Shown here: one piece after another, positions 1 to 10,043 of the stretch
Position numbering within the stretch: position 1 is the first letter of the stretch
Layout of the letters: each line of letters starts with the position of its first letter
Assembly: GCF_009711085.1 (NCBI RefSeq)
Contig: NZ_WMKA01000014.1
Span: forward strand, 25,355-89,354
Length of the DNA stretch: 64,000 nucleotides
Source of the DNA: Cellulosimicrobium composti
GTDB lineage: Bacteria; Actinomycetota; Actinomycetes; Actinomycetales; Cellulomonadaceae
Direction of reading: 5' to 3'
The notes under the pieces: generated by a model
Told to the model about the DNA's origin: nothing
Databases searched by the model: none
The model's input: the letters and a program-made list of their open reading frames with translations, nothing else
Made by a program: the position numbers and the translations under genes

Positions 1-1634
1 TGTGGACCGGCGTGGGCGTGCTCGTCCTCGGCGGCCTGTACACCGGGGCGCAGTGGTTCTTCTCGGACAAGGTGCCGAGCGGCACGAGCGTCGCGGGCGT
101 CGACGTCGGCGGCCTGACGCGGACGGCCGCGCAGGAGCGCCTGGAGGCCGAGCTCGGCCCGCGCGCCGCCGAGCCCGTCACGCTCGCGGCGGGCGAGGCG
201 AGCACGACGCTCGACCCGGCGACCGCCGGGCTGACCTTCGACGCCGCGGCGACGGCCGAGGAGCTCACGGCGTTCTCGATGAGCCCGGCGCGCCTGTGGC
301 AGCACCTGTTCGGCGGGCAGGACGAGGCCCCGGTCGTCGCGGTGGACGACGCGGCGCTCGACGCGCAGGTCGAGACGCTGCGCGGGAGCCTCGAGATCGC
401 GCCGGTCGACGGGACCGTGCAGTTCGTCGACGGTGCCCCGACGAGCACCCCTGCTGCGGACGGCTCGGCGCTCGTCGCGGACGAGGTGCCCGGCGTCATC
501 ACGTCGAGCTGGCTCGTCACCGAGGGCCCGGTCGAGCTGCCGACGGAGCCCGTCGAGCCGGCGATCACGCAGGACGAGACCGACGCGGCGCTCGCGCAGG
601 CGCAGAAGGTCGTGTCCGCGCCGGTCGTCGTCTCGGTCGGCGGCCAGTCGCCCGAGCTGCCCCCCGAGGCGCTCGCCGCCGCGGCCTCGTTCCCGGCCAC
701 GGACGGGGTGCTCTCCCTGACGTTCGACGGCGCGGCGCTCGTGCAGGCGGTCGTCGACCGCACGAGCGACCTGCTCACGGCCGCCGACGACGCGCACTTC
801 GTGTTCCGTGACGGCGCGCCCGTGATCGAGGGCGGCGCGCCCGGGACGACGATCGACCCCGAGGCGATCGCCGCGGCGGTCACGACGGCCGCGTCCGGCG
901 ACGAGCGCACGGCCACGGTCGAGCTCGTCGAGTCGGACCCTGAGCAGTCGGTCGCGGCCCTCGAGGCGCTGGGCGTCAAGGAGAAGGTCGCCGAGTTCTC
1001 GACGCCCGTCCCGAACGTGCCGGTGCGCACCGCGAACCTGCGGCGCGGCGCCGAGAAGGTCACGGGCACGCTCGTGAAGCCCGGCGAGACGTTCTCGCTC
1101 GTGGACACGCTGTCGCCGATCACCATCGAGGGCGGCTACTTCGCGGCGGGCATCGTCGAGAGCGGCCGGCACACCGAGGGCGTCGGCGGCGGTCTGTCGC
1201 AGATGGCGACGACCACGTACAACGCGGCGTTCTTCGCGGGGCTCGAGGACGTCGAGCACCGGCCGCACAGCTACTGGTTCGACCGGTACCCGGCCGGGCG
1301 CGAGGCGACGATCTTCGTCGGCTCGATCGACATGAAGTTCAAGAACGACACGCCCTACGGCGTCCTCATGCAGTCCTGGGTCGGCGGCGGGCAGCTGCAC
1401 GTCGCGATCTGGAGCACGAAGTACTACGACGTCGAGACGTCGTCGAGCGGCAAGTCGAACGTGGTCCAGCCGACGACGGTCACGCACTCGGGAGCCGACT
1501 GCGCCCCCACGCCCGCGGGCAGCCCGGGCTTCTCCATCACGAACTACCGGAAGGTCTACCTCGAGGGCGAGCTCGTCAAGGACGAGTCGTACCGGTGGAC
1601 CTACAAGCCGGACAACGCGGTCGTCTGCGAGTGA
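1..1634 (+). CDS. VanW family cell-wall protein, 5' truncated
   Basis: The reading frame is open to the left edge, so the true start lies outside the window; a GTG at 12 falls inside what looks like a membrane segment (LVLGGLYTGAQWFF) and is unlikely to be the start. After this N-terminal anchor come repeated peptidoglycan-binding-4-like modules (about residues 25-320). The VanW domain follows, recognisable by NLRRGAEKVTGTLVKPGETF, EGVGGGLSQMATTTYNA and RPHSYWFDRYPAGREATI. The protein is probably extracytoplasmic and wall-associated. VanW proteins accompany some vancomycin-resistance clusters, but most actinobacterial copies have no known function and there is no van cluster here. It is followed 35 nt later by the ACT-like gene. 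Confidence 0.85.
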   Translation, partial: WTGVGVLVLGGLYTGAQWFFSDKVPSGTSVAGVDVGGLTRTAAQERLEAELGPRAAEPVTLAAGEASTTLDPATAGLTFDAAATAEELTAFSMSPARLWQHLFGGQDEAPVVAVDDAALDAQVETLRGSLEIAPVDGTVQFVDGAPTSTPAADGSALVADEVPGVITSSWLVTEGPVELPTEPVEPAITQDETDAALAQAQKVVSAPVVVSVGGQSPELPPEALAAAASFPATDGVLSLTFDGAALVQAVVDRTSDLLTAADDAHFVFRDGAPVIEGGAPGTTIDPEAIAAAVTTAASGDERTATVELVESDPEQSVAALEALGVKEKVAEFSTPVPNVPVRTANLRRGAEKVTGTLVKPGETFSLVDTLSPITIEGGYFAAGIVESGRHTEGVGGGLSQMATTTYNAAFFAGLEDVEHRPHSYWFDRYPAGREATIFVGSIDMKFKNDTPYGVLMQSWVGGGQLHVAIWSTKYYDVETSSSGKSNVVQPTTVTHSGADCAPTPAGSPGFSITNYRKVYLEGELVKDESYRWTYKPDNAVVCE

Positions 1635-1669
1635 GCGACCCGGTCCGCACGACACACCACGGAGGTCCC

Positions 1670-2575
1670 ATGCTCGGCCGCAGCGAACGGGAGTCGGGAG
1701 CGCAGGCGCTGCTCGCCGCGACGGCAGCGGGGTGGGTCGAGGGCGACCCCGCGGAGGCGGAGTCGCTCCTCGACCTCGGGTCGACGACGGCGACGCTGTC
1801 GACCGTCGCGAGCATCGACGGCCTCTCGGGCGTCGTGCACCTGGGCCACCCGGCGCAGCCGTCGCACGAGCTCGAGCGCGCGCTGCTCGCGGGCCCGCCG
1901 TCGCTCGTGCTCACGGGGGCGTCCGCGGTGCCGTCCCAGTGGGTGTGGGTCGGCCGCCCGACCGCGGCGCGCGACCTCACGGGCCACGTCGTGGTCGACG
2001 AGGCGGGGATGCGCGACCGCCGCCACGTGCTGCGGACCATGGGCGTCAGCCCGTCGCTCGTCCCGACGCGGACGACCCTGGAGGAGCGCGTCGCGCTCGC
2101 GGGACCGGACGGGAGCCTCGTCGTGGAGCGCTCGGTGGCCACGGGCACGCTCGCCGCGCTCGGGTACGCCGAGCTCGCGGGCAGCGAGCTGCTCGGCGAG
2201 GGCGCGCCGATCTGGTACGGGCTCCTCGAGAGCCGCGACACCCCGCCGCGTGCCGAGGGCGTGGCCCAGGTGTGGCTCGCGTTCGGCCCGCGCGACGACC
2301 ACCGCGGGTCCCTGCAGGAGACGCTCGCGCTCGTGGCCCAGGCCGGGATCGACCTCCAGCACCTGCGCAGCCACCGCTCGCTGGCCGGTCCGCACATCTT
2401 CTTCTGCGCGTTCTCGTGCCCCGACGCGGGCACGCTCGACGCGCTCGTGGACGGCTTCGCCGAGCGCGGCGTCGCCCACCGTGTGCTCGCGGTCCTGCCG
2501 GGGCAGGACTTCGTCCCGGGCCCCGACGCGCTCGAGCCCCGATGGGCACCCGCCCCCGACCCCGCACGCGCGTGA
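1670..2575 (+). CDS. ACT-like domain protein upstream of pheA
   Basis: This 301-residue protein starts at the ATG preceded by GGAGG at 1661-1665. Its C-terminal third has an ACT-like pattern (LQETLALVAQAGIDLQHLRS, then PHIFFCAFSCPDAGTLDALV), close in style to the ACT domain of the prephenate dehydratase encoded next. The N-terminal 180 residues have no motif I recognise and none of the dehydratase or chorismate mutase signatures. The stop overlaps the GTGA start of pheA, so translation is probably coupled. I infer an amino-acid-binding regulatory role in aromatic amino-acid synthesis; no catalytic activity can be supported. Confidence 0.6.
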   Translation: MLGRSERESGAQALLAATAAGWVEGDPAEAESLLDLGSTTATLSTVASIDGLSGVVHLGHPAQPSHELERALLAGPPSLVLTGASAVPSQWVWVGRPTAARDLTGHVVVDEAGMRDRRHVLRTMGVSPSLVPTRTTLEERVALAGPDGSLVVERSVATGTLAALGYAELAGSELLGEGAPIWYGLLESRDTPPRAEGVAQVWLAFGPRDDHRGSLQETLALVAQAGIDLQHLRSHRSLAGPHIFFCAFSCPDAGTLDALVDGFAERGVAHRVLAVLPGQDFVPGPDALEPRWAPAPDPARA

Positions 2576-3522
2576 GCGTCGTCGGGTACCTCGGCCCCGA
2601 GGGATCGTTCACCCACCAGGCGGCCGCCGCGTGGTCGGCCGCCCACGGGGACGACGCCCGGACCCTCGCGGCGCTCCCGACCGTCGCCGACGTCTTCGCG
2701 GGAGTCGCCGCAGGGGACGTCGCGCGCGGCGTCGTCGCGATCGAGAACACCGTCGAGGGCTACGTCGTCCCGTCGCTCGACGCGATCGTCGGCAGCGCGA
2801 CGGTCGTCGCGGTCGACGAGGTCGTGCTCGACATCTCGTTCGACGCGTTCGTGCGGCCCGGGCACGGCGAGCTGACGGAGGTCGCAGCGCACCCGCACGG
2901 GCTCGCGCAGTGCCAGGGCTTCGTCCGCCGGGCCGGGCTGCGGCCCGTGCCCGCGTCGTCGAACGCCGCGGCGTGCCGCGACGCCGGTCCCCACCAGGTC
3001 GCGCTGGGCCCGACGATCTGCGGCGAGCTCTACGGGCTCGAGACCCTCGAGCGCGCCGTCGAGGACTTCGCGGGCGCGCGCACCCGGTTCCTCGTCCTCG
3101 CGCCGCGCGCGGAGGCGACCGGCGTCCTCGCGCGGGCGCGTGACGCGGGCGAGGCGCCGTGGCGCACGATGCTCGCGGTGACCCCGGTCGTCACCGGGCC
3201 GGGCGTCCTGGCGCGCATCACGCGGTCCTTCGGCGAGCGCGGCGTCAACATGTCGAGCCTCATCACGCGACCCCTCAAGGCCGTCGCGGGAACGTACGTG
3301 TTCGTGCTCACGGTCGACGGCGCCCCGTGGGACGCTCCCGTGCGCGCCGTGCTGGACGACCTCGTCCGGGCGGGTGACGCGCTGAAGACGCTCGGCGTCG
3401 TCCCGGCGCGCGGCGAGCTCGACGAGTCGGTCCACGCGGACGTCGACGCCGCGAACGTGCCCGTCGGGAGCGTCGACGCCTCGACCGGTGCCGCGGGCCT
3501 CGCCGAGGGGCTGCTGTGGTGA
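2572..3522 (+). CDS. pheA: Prephenate dehydratase
   Basis: Converts prephenate to phenylpyruvate, the committed step to phenylalanine. The 316-residue cytosolic protein begins VSVVGYLGPEGSFTHQAA (typical GPxGTFT-like N-terminus), carries VVAIENTVEGYVVPSLD and ends with an ACT domain (VTGPGVLARITRSFGERGVNMSSLITRPLK). In the ACT domain the usual ESRP motif reads ITRP, so feedback binding of phenylalanine is plausible. I chose the GTG that overlaps the previous stop (GTGA); an in-frame ATG at 2542 would add ten residues and neither start has a clear Shine-Dalgarno. The end overlaps tyrA, so ACT protein, pheA and tyrA form one unit. Confidence 0.9.
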   Translation: MSVVGYLGPEGSFTHQAAAAWSAAHGDDARTLAALPTVADVFAGVAAGDVARGVVAIENTVEGYVVPSLDAIVGSATVVAVDEVVLDISFDAFVRPGHGELTEVAAHPHGLAQCQGFVRRAGLRPVPASSNAAACRDAGPHQVALGPTICGELYGLETLERAVEDFAGARTRFLVLAPRAEATGVLARARDAGEAPWRTMLAVTPVVTGPGVLARITRSFGERGVNMSSLITRPLKAVAGTYVFVLTVDGAPWDAPVRAVLDDLVRAGDALKTLGVVPARGELDESVHADVDAANVPVGSVDASTGAAGLAEGLLW

Positions 3523-4517
3523 CCGCGCCCGGCGCAGCGCCGACGCCGGGCCCGGTGCGCCGCGTCGGCGTCGTGGGCCTCGGGCTGGTCGGCGGGTCGG
3601 TCGCACGGCTGCTCCACGAGCAGGGCGTCGAGGTGACCGGGTACGACGCGACGGCCGCGACGCGCGCCGCGGCCCGGGCCGCGGGCCTGCGCGTCGCGGA
3701 CGACGTCGCGGACGTGTGCGCGGGGGAGCCCGACGTCCTCGTGCTCGCGGTGCCGCTGCGGGCCATGCGGACCGTCGCGACCGAGGTCGCGCGGCACGTG
3801 CGCGGAGGGACCGTCGTGACGGACGTCGGCAGCGTCAAGGGTGCGGTGCGCGACGCGGTGACGAGCGCGGGCCTCGGCGCACGGTACGTGGGCGCGCACC
3901 CCATGGCCGGGACGGAGCACTCGGGCTTCGAGGCGTCCGACGCCGCGATGCTCGACGGCGCCCGGTGGGCCGTCACGGTCGACGGCACGACGACGCGCGA
4001 GGCGTTCGTCCGCGTCCTCGGCCTCGTCACGGGCCCGCTCGGCGGCACGGTGCACGTCCTCACCGACGACGTGCACGACGAGGCGACGGCGCTCATCAGC
4101 CACGTGCCGCACGTGCTCGCGACGGAGCTCCTGGGCGTCGTCGCGGACGCGCCGGTGCGCGACGTCGCGCTCGGGCTCGCCGCGGGCAGCTTCCGGGACG
4201 CGACCCGCGTCGGACGCACCGACCCGCGGCGCACCGAGGCGATGGTCACCGACAACGCGGCCTGGGTGGCGTCCGCGCTGCGGGTCGTCGTGCGCGACCT
4301 CGAGCAGCTCGTCCGGGCGCTCGAGACCAATGCGCCCGTGGGGGAGTTCTTCGACCGGCCCGAGCCCGTGCGAGCACCGGCGCCCGCCCCCGGCACCGGC
4401 GAGCGCCGCCGCGTCGAGCTCGACGACGCGGGCGCCTGGCGGTCGGCGCTCGCCGCGGCCGGGGCCCGGGGCGCGGTCGTCGTCGGCGTCGAGGACGGCG
4501 CGGTCGAGGTCGCCTGA
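3519..4517 (+). CDS. tyrA: Prephenate dehydrogenase
   Basis: Oxidative decarboxylation of prephenate to 4-hydroxyphenylpyruvate, toward tyrosine. The N-terminus is a Rossmann fold (VGVVGLGLVGGSVARLL). DVGSVKGAV and GAHPMAGTEHSGFEASD are hallmark TyrA motifs, with the catalytic His within GAHPMAG. Length (332 residues) fits a monofunctional enzyme without chorismate mutase. GTG at 3519 overlaps the pheA stop as GTGA; an adjacent GTG at 3516 is an alternative. Pairing with pheA means both branches from prephenate are made from one transcript. Confidence 0.9.
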   Translation: MTAPGAAPTPGPVRRVGVVGLGLVGGSVARLLHEQGVEVTGYDATAATRAAARAAGLRVADDVADVCAGEPDVLVLAVPLRAMRTVATEVARHVRGGTVVTDVGSVKGAVRDAVTSAGLGARYVGAHPMAGTEHSGFEASDAAMLDGARWAVTVDGTTTREAFVRVLGLVTGPLGGTVHVLTDDVHDEATALISHVPHVLATELLGVVADAPVRDVALGLAAGSFRDATRVGRTDPRRTEAMVTDNAAWVASALRVVVRDLEQLVRALETNAPVGEFFDRPEPVRAPAPAPGTGERRRVELDDAGAWRSALAAAGARGAVVVGVEDGAVEVA

Positions 4518-4530
4518 GGCGGCGCGTCGG

Positions 4531-4555
4531 CGACCGCTCCCGGCCCGTGCGGTCG
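4531..4555. terminator. Weak bidirectional hairpin
   Basis: CGACCGC at 4531-4537 pairs perfectly with GCGGTCG at 4549-4555 across an 11-nt loop. It sits between the convergent tyrA and SH3-like genes. There is no U-tract, and the stem is only 7 bp. Confidence 0.35.
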
Positions 4556-4557
4556 GG

Positions 4558-4848
4558 TCAGGCGGGGCGCCGCGGCGGGCGCGGCGGCACGGGCTTGCCG
4601 GCCACGATCGCGTCGAGCGGGACCACGACGAGGGGAGGGGCGTCGTCGTGCACCCCGTGACCCCGGTGCGGCGGCGCGCTGCCGCCCGCGTCCTCGCGCA
4701 GCACGAGCTCCGTGGCGGTCGTGCGCACGACGACCCCGATGACGTCGGTGAGCGGCTTGCCCGCGGCGGCCGCCTCGTCCTCGGGCAGGCGCCGGCGCAC
4801 GACGACCCGCGTCCCGGGCGCCCACGAGGTCCACGGTGCGTCGGGCAC
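4558..4848 (-). CDS. Small SH3-like protein (Rv0428c N-domain type)
   Basis: A 96-residue protein started by GTG with GAGGAG six nt upstream. The sequence PGTRVVVRRRLPEDE..LTDVIGVVVRTTATELVLRED resembles the small SH3-like domain that in mycobacterial Rv0428c-type proteins precedes a GCN5 acetyltransferase domain; here the acetyltransferase part is absent. Stand-alone versions are common beside ferredoxin genes in actinobacteria. The gene is divergent from fdxA and convergent with tyrA. The function is unknown, and the domain assignment is from memory of the family pattern. Confidence 0.6.
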   Translation of the reverse strand: MPDAPWTSWAPGTRVVVRRRLPEDEAAAAGKPLTDVIGVVVRTTATELVLREDAGGSAPPHRGHGVHDDAPPLVVVPLDAIVAGKPVPPRPPRRPA

Positions 4849-4922
4849 GGGCGCTCCTCGCTGCGGGTGTGACGTTCGTCCACGGGCTGGTCAGGGATGG
4901 TCGGGGATCACCCGACCTGGGG

Positions 4923-4930
4923 GATACTAG
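4923..4930 (+). promoter_or_regulatory. Possible -10 region for fdxA
   Basis: The unusually A/T-rich GATACTAG in this otherwise G+C-rich gap could supply the -10 hexamer of the ferredoxin gene, giving a leader of roughly 70 nt that contains the AAAGG ribosome-binding site. No convincing -35 is seen. Confidence 0.35.
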
Positions 4931-5005
4931 TCCTGCATGCCCCTGTCGTGACCTGGCCCCTCCCCGGGCCGGGTCCGGACGAGCCAGCCAGAAAGGTACC
5001 CGGTC

Positions 5006-5323
5006 GTGACTTACGTGATCGCCCAGCCGTGCGTGGACGTCAAGGACAAGGCGTGCATCGAGGAGTGTCCTGTCGACTGCATCTACGAGGGCAAGCGGTC
5101 GCTGTACATCCACCCCGACGAGTGCGTCGACTGCGGCGCGTGCGAGCCCGTCTGCCCCGTGGAGGCCATCTACTACGAGGACGACGTGCCGACGGAGTGG
5201 AGCGACTACTACCGCGCCAACGTCGAGTTCTTCGACGACCTCGGCTCGCCCGGCGGCGCCGCGAAGATGGGTCTCATCGAGAAGGACGACCCGATGATCG
5301 CCGCCCTGCCGCCGCAGGCCTGA
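5006..5323 (+). CDS. fdxA: Seven-iron ferredoxin
   Basis: A 105-residue electron carrier. The N-terminal half holds the two cluster motifs: C-x7-C-x3-CP ([21 protein letters not shown]) for the [3Fe-4S] cluster and [21 protein letters not shown] for the [4Fe-4S] cluster. The C-terminal tail ([25 protein letters not shown]) is characteristic of the actinobacterial FdxA/FdxC type. It starts at GTG with AAAGG upstream. The neighbouring dapC begins 19 nt downstream, the same pair as mycobacterial fdxC-dapC. Likely electron donor to cytochromes P450 or other reductases; the partner cannot be read from the context. Confidence 0.95.
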   Translation: MTYVIAQPCVDVKDKACIEECPVDCIYEGKRSLYIHPDECVDCGACEPVCPVEAIYYEDDVPTEWSDYYRANVEFFDDLGSPGGAAKMGLIEKDDPMIAALPPQA

Positions 5324-5342
5324 GACTCCCGCACCGCCACCC

Positions 5343-6473
5343 GTGGGACTCGCCGACCTCTCCGGCCTCGCCTACCCCTGGGACACCCTGACCCCGTACG
5401 CGGAGCGCGCCCGCGCGCACCCGCGGGGCATCGTGGACCTGTCGATCGGCACGCCCGTCGACCCGACGCCTGCCGTCGTGCGCGACGCGCTCGCCGCGGC
5501 GTCCGACGCCCACGGCTACCCGACGACGCACGGCACGCCCGCCCTGCGGGAGGCCGTCGCCGCGTGGTTCGCGCGCCGCCGCGGCGTGCCGGGCCTCGAC
5601 CCGGACGCCGTGCTCCCCACCGTCGGGAGCAAGGAGCTCGTCGGCCTCCTGCCGTCGCTCCTGCGCCTCGGCCCGGGGGACGTCGTCGTGCACCCGTGCA
5701 CGGCCTACCCCACGTACGACGTGGGCGCGCGCCTCGCCGGCGCGACGCCCCTCGCGACGGACGACGTCGACGCGTGGGCGGGGCGTGACGACGTGCGGCT
5801 CGTCTGGGTCAACTCGCCGAGCAACCCGACCGGCCGCGTGCTCGACGCCGCGCACCTCGCGCGCGTCGTCGCCGCGGCCCGCGAGATCGGCGCGGTCGTC
5901 GCGAGCGACGAGTGCTACGCCGAGCTCGCGTGGGATGCCCCTTACGCGGCGGACGGCGTGCCGAGCCTGCTCGACCCGGCGGTGTCGGGCGGGTCGCACG
6001 AGAGGCTCCTCGTCACGTACTCCCTGTCGAAGCAGTCGAGCATGGCCGGGTACCGCGCCGCGTTCGTGGCGGGCGACCCGGCGCTGGTCGCCGACCTGCT
6101 CGCGACGCGCAAGCACCTCGGCATGATCGTGCCCGCGCCCGTCCAGGCCGCGATGGTCGCGGCCCTGACCGACGACGCGCACGTCGCCGCCCAGCGCGAG
6201 GTCTACGCGCGCCGTCGCGAGGTCCTCGTCGAGGCGCTCGGAGCGGCAGGCCTCCAGATCGACCACTCGGAGGCCGGGCTGTACCTGTGGACGCGCCCCG
6301 CGGGCGACCACGACGGCGACTGCTGGCGCACCGTGTCCGACCTCGCCGACCTGGGCATACTGGTCGGACCGGGTGCGTTCTACGGACCGGAGGGTGCGGG
6401 GCACGTGCGCGTCGCGCTCACGGCGACGGACGAGCGCGTCCACGAGGCCGCCGCGAGACTCTCCGGAGCCTGA
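5343..6473 (+). CDS. dapC: N-succinyldiaminopimelate aminotransferase
   Basis: PLP-dependent class I/II aminotransferase of 376 residues that makes N-succinyl-LL-2,6-diaminopimelate in the succinylase branch of lysine and peptidoglycan-precursor synthesis. Visible are IVDLSIGTPVDPTP at the N-terminus, the NSPSNPTGRVL loop, ASDECYAEL, and the PLP lysine in TYSLSKQSSMAGYR. The GTG start lies 19 nt after the ferredoxin stop. Placement next to fdxA and a few kilobases from dapD and dapE supports the DapC assignment over a general aspartate aminotransferase. Confidence 0.88.
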   Translation: MGLADLSGLAYPWDTLTPYAERARAHPRGIVDLSIGTPVDPTPAVVRDALAAASDAHGYPTTHGTPALREAVAAWFARRRGVPGLDPDAVLPTVGSKELVGLLPSLLRLGPGDVVVHPCTAYPTYDVGARLAGATPLATDDVDAWAGRDDVRLVWVNSPSNPTGRVLDAAHLARVVAAAREIGAVVASDECYAELAWDAPYAADGVPSLLDPAVSGGSHERLLVTYSLSKQSSMAGYRAAFVAGDPALVADLLATRKHLGMIVPAPVQAAMVAALTDDAHVAAQREVYARRREVLVEALGAAGLQIDHSEAGLYLWTRPAGDHDGDCWRTVSDLADLGILVGPGAFYGPEGAGHVRVALTATDERVHEAAARLSGA

Positions 6474-6480
6474 ACTCTGA

Positions 6481-6496
6481 CGTGATCTGCCTCACA
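6481..6496. promoter_or_regulatory. CRP/GlxR-like operator before gltA
   Basis: CGTGA-TCTGCC-TCACA matches the CRP-family consensus TGTGA-N6-TCACA at all but the first position. It lies between dapC and the gltA promoter. In Corynebacterium, gltA is a known GlxR target, which makes the position meaningful, but binding here is inferred. Confidence 0.5.
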
Positions 6497-6526
6497 CCTG
6501 CGGGCGGTTCTCGTGACGGTTCAGGA

Positions 6527-6557
6527 TTGGTCACGTGCGGGTGAAGCGGGGTACGGT
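6527..6557 (+). promoter_or_regulatory. Candidate gltA promoter
   Basis: TTGGTC at 6527-6532 and TACGGT at 6552-6557 with a 19-nt spacer. This gives a leader of about 35 nt to the gltA ATG, containing an AAGGGAA ribosome-binding site. Confidence 0.45.
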
Positions 6558-6599
6558 CGACCGCGCGGCAACGGCGCGAGCAGCAGCAGGAAGGGAACC

Positions 6600-7898
<1,299 letters not shown>

Positions 7899-7910
7899 CA
7901 CCCGCTTCCC

Positions 7911-7954
7911 CGGACGCCGCGTCGCTCACCCCTCGGTGAGCGACGCGGCGTCCG
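7911..7954. terminator. Strong bidirectional terminator hairpin after gltA
   Basis: A perfect 20-bp stem: 7911-7930 pairs with 7935-7954 around a CCTC loop, starting 12 nt after the gltA stop. There is no U-tract, as is usual for very G+C-rich actinobacteria. It separates convergent gltA and the minus-strand gene ending at 8036; 7955-8035 holds nothing else I can see. Confidence 0.8.
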
Positions 7955-8035
7955 TCGTCGTGGCGACCGTGTGCCGGGCCGGGTGCGTCGACGGTCCCCG
8001 TGGTGGTCGCCGTGGTGCCACCGCGTCGCCCAGGC

Positions 8036-9016
8036 TCAGTCGGCGGGGTCGGGCGCGGCGACCTGGACGCGGACGCGGCCGGGGTCGAGCGGGGTGGACG
8101 TCTCGGGGTCGAGCGTGACCCAGGTGGAGTCGTCGCGGGACCAGCGGCGGTCGGCGACGTCGACGGCGACGACGTTCGTCGCGTCGGCGGTCGCGACGGC
8201 CCACTGGGCGACGGCCCACGCGGCGCGGGCCGGGCCGTCGTCCTCGCCCGCGCCGGGAAGGCCGGTCGTGTCGACGGCGACGGTGCTGGTGTCGCCGTCG
8301 ACCGGCGCGACGCGGGCGCCGTCGCCGAGGTCGCGCGCGAGGCGGTCCCGGAACGGCTGCGTGGGCGGGGTGTCGGCGTCGAGCTCGGTCGCGGCGACGG
8401 GCGCGAGGTCGCACGTGAGCGACGCGGGGGACCACCCGGTGAGCGCGGACGCCCACGCGCGCGACCGGGGCTCGTGCTGGGCGTAGGCGTCGGGGAACGC
8501 GGACCGCTGGACGGTCTGCGCGGCGACGGTGACCTCCATGGCCTCGTAGCCGTCGACGGTCTCGAGGACGTCGTAGAACGCGTTGGTCGAGTAGACGGGG
8601 TCCATGATCTGCTCGACGCTGCCCCAGCCCTGCGAGGGACGCTGCTGGAAGAGTCCGACGGAGTCGCGGTCGCCGTAGTCGATGTTGACGAGCCGGGACT
8701 CCTGGAGCGCGGTCGCGAGCCCGATGGTCGCGGCGCGGGCAGGGAACCCGCGCCGCACGGCGGTGCCGGCGACGAGGGCGGCGTTGTCGGCCTGCGTCAC
8801 GGACAGGTACCAGGTGCGGCCGTCCGCGGTGGCGGCGCACCGTTCGGCGACGGGTGTCTCGTCGTCGAGGCGGTTGAGCGCGACGACGACGGCACCCGTC
8901 CCCACCGCGGCCACCACGAGGAGGGTGACCGCGGCGCGGAGGGGGCGTCGGCGTCGGGCCCGGGCACGACCGGCGTCGGGCACGTCCCGCGGTCGCGGGT
9001 CGGGGGTGCTGGTCAT
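8036..9016 (-). CDS. Membrane-anchored lytic transglycosylase-like protein
   Basis: A 326-residue protein with an Arg-rich N-terminus, one membrane segment (about residues 27-47, AAVTLLVVAAVGTGAVVVAL) and an extracytoplasmic domain. ATIGLATALQESRLVNIDYG followed by DSVGLFQQRPSQGWG resembles the ALQESxLxN and GLFQQ core of SLT/goose-lysozyme-type domains, with the Glu in ALQES as the candidate acid. Homologs are usually left as hypothetical proteins. The C-terminal 130 residues are unassigned. It sits between gltA and dapD, ends 28 nt before... the dapD stop side, and shares its strand; a role in wall turnover is inferred only. Confidence 0.6.
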   Translation of the reverse strand: MTSTPDPRPRDVPDAGRARARRRRPLRAAVTLLVVAAVGTGAVVVALNRLDDETPVAERCAATADGRTWYLSVTQADNAALVAGTAVRRGFPARAATIGLATALQESRLVNIDYGDRDSVGLFQQRPSQGWGSVEQIMDPVYSTNAFYDVLETVDGYEAMEVTVAAQTVQRSAFPDAYAQHEPRSRAWASALTGWSPASLTCDLAPVAATELDADTPPTQPFRDRLARDLGDGARVAPVDGDTSTVAVDTTGLPGAGEDDGPARAAWAVAQWAVATADATNVVAVDVADRRWSRDDSTWVTLDPETSTPLDPGRVRVQVAAPDPAD

Positions 9017-9044
9017 GCCGGGGCCGTGGTGCTCGTGCGGGGGT

Positions 9045-10037
9045 TCAGTTCGCGTGCAGCGCGGCGTTGAGCTCGACGCCCGCGCCGGTGCGCGAGACCG
9101 CCTCGACCCCGCCCGTGAGGGAGTTGCGCCGGAAGAGGATGCCGGAACGGCCCGCGAGGTCGCGCGCCTTGACGACGAGCGGGGCGCCCGCGTCGTCGGT
9201 CTGCCCGACGACGGTCACCTTGGTCCCGGCGGTGACGTACAGGCCGGACTCGACGACGCAGTCGTCACCGAGCGGGATGCCGAGGCCGGCGTTGGCCCCG
9301 AGGAGGGAGCGCCGGCCGACGGAGATGACCTCGCGGCCGCCGCCGGAGAGCGTGCCCATGATGGACGCGCCGCCGCCGACGTCGGACCCGTCGCCGACCA
9401 CGACGCCCGCGGAGATGCGGCCCTCGACCATCGAGGTGCCGAGCGTGCCCGCGTTGAAGTTGACGAAGCCCTCGTGCATCACGGTCGTGCCGGGGGCGAG
9501 GTGCGCGCCGAGGCGCACGCGGTCGGCGTCGGCGATGCGGACGCCCGAGGGGACGACGTAGTCGACCATGCGAGGGAACTTGTCCACGCCGTACACGGTG
9601 ACGGGCTGCCCGGTGGCGCGCAGGCGCAGCCGCGTCTCCTCGAAGCCGTCGACGGCGCACGCGCCGTGGTTGGTCCACACGACGTTGGCGAGGACGCCGA
9701 AGAGCCCGTCGAGGTTGAGCCCGTGCGGCACGACGAGGCGGTGGGACAGCAGGTGCAGGCGCAGGTACGCGTCGGCGGTGTCCGCGGGCGCGGCGTCGAG
9801 GTCGATCTCGGTGCGCACGACGACGACGTCGACGCCGCGTACCTCGTCGCGCTCGGTGAGGGCGTCGAGCGAGGCGGGGGCGGTCGGGTCGGCCGGCGCG
9901 GTGCCGAGGGCCGGGGAGGGGTACCAGACGTCGAGGGTCGTGCCGTCGTCGGCGACGGTCGCCAGGCCGAAGCCCCACGCCGTCCGCGGCTCGGAGGCGG
10001 CCGCCGTGGCGGCGGTCGCGGGGGTCGCAGAAGTCAT
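9045..10037 (-). CDS. dapD: Tetrahydrodipicolinate N-succinyltransferase
   Basis: Succinylates 2,3,4,5-tetrahydropyridine-2,6-dicarboxylate using succinyl-CoA, the first step of the succinylase diaminopimelate branch. The 330-residue protein has an N-terminal alpha/beta region and a left-handed beta-helix of hexapeptide repeats (for example [29 protein letters not shown]). The long N-terminus and [41 protein letters not shown] place it in the actinobacterial DapD group. The ATG at 10037 lies 7 nt after a TAGGGT -10 box, suggesting a leaderless mRNA. dapE is divergent, 36 bp away. Confidence 0.93.
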   Translation of the reverse strand: MTSATPATAATAAASEPRTAWGFGLATVADDGTTLDVWYPSPALGTAPADPTAPASLDALTERDEVRGVDVVVVRTEIDLDAAPADTADAYLRLHLLSHRLVVPHGLNLDGLFGVLANVVWTNHGACAVDGFEETRLRLRATGQPVTVYGVDKFPRMVDYVVPSGVRIADADRVRLGAHLAPGTTVMHEGFVNFNAGTLGTSMVEGRISAGVVVGDGSDVGGGASIMGTLSGGGREVISVGRRSLLGANAGLGIPLGDDCVVESGLYVTAGTKVTVVGQTDDAGAPLVVKARDLAGRSGILFRRNSLTGGVEAVSRTGAGVELNAALHAN

Positions 10038-10043
10038 GCGCAC

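Noticed and set aside
1..1634. VanW-type gene as a vancomycin-resistance determinant
   Set aside because: No vanA/H/X/R/S genes are present; stand-alone VanW proteins are common in actinobacteria without resistance.
1576..3606. 676-residue minus-strand open frame opposite the VanW, ACT and pheA genes
   Set aside because: Arg/Pro/Ala-rich shadow typical of antisense frames in G+C-rich DNA; the plus-strand genes carry real domain motifs.
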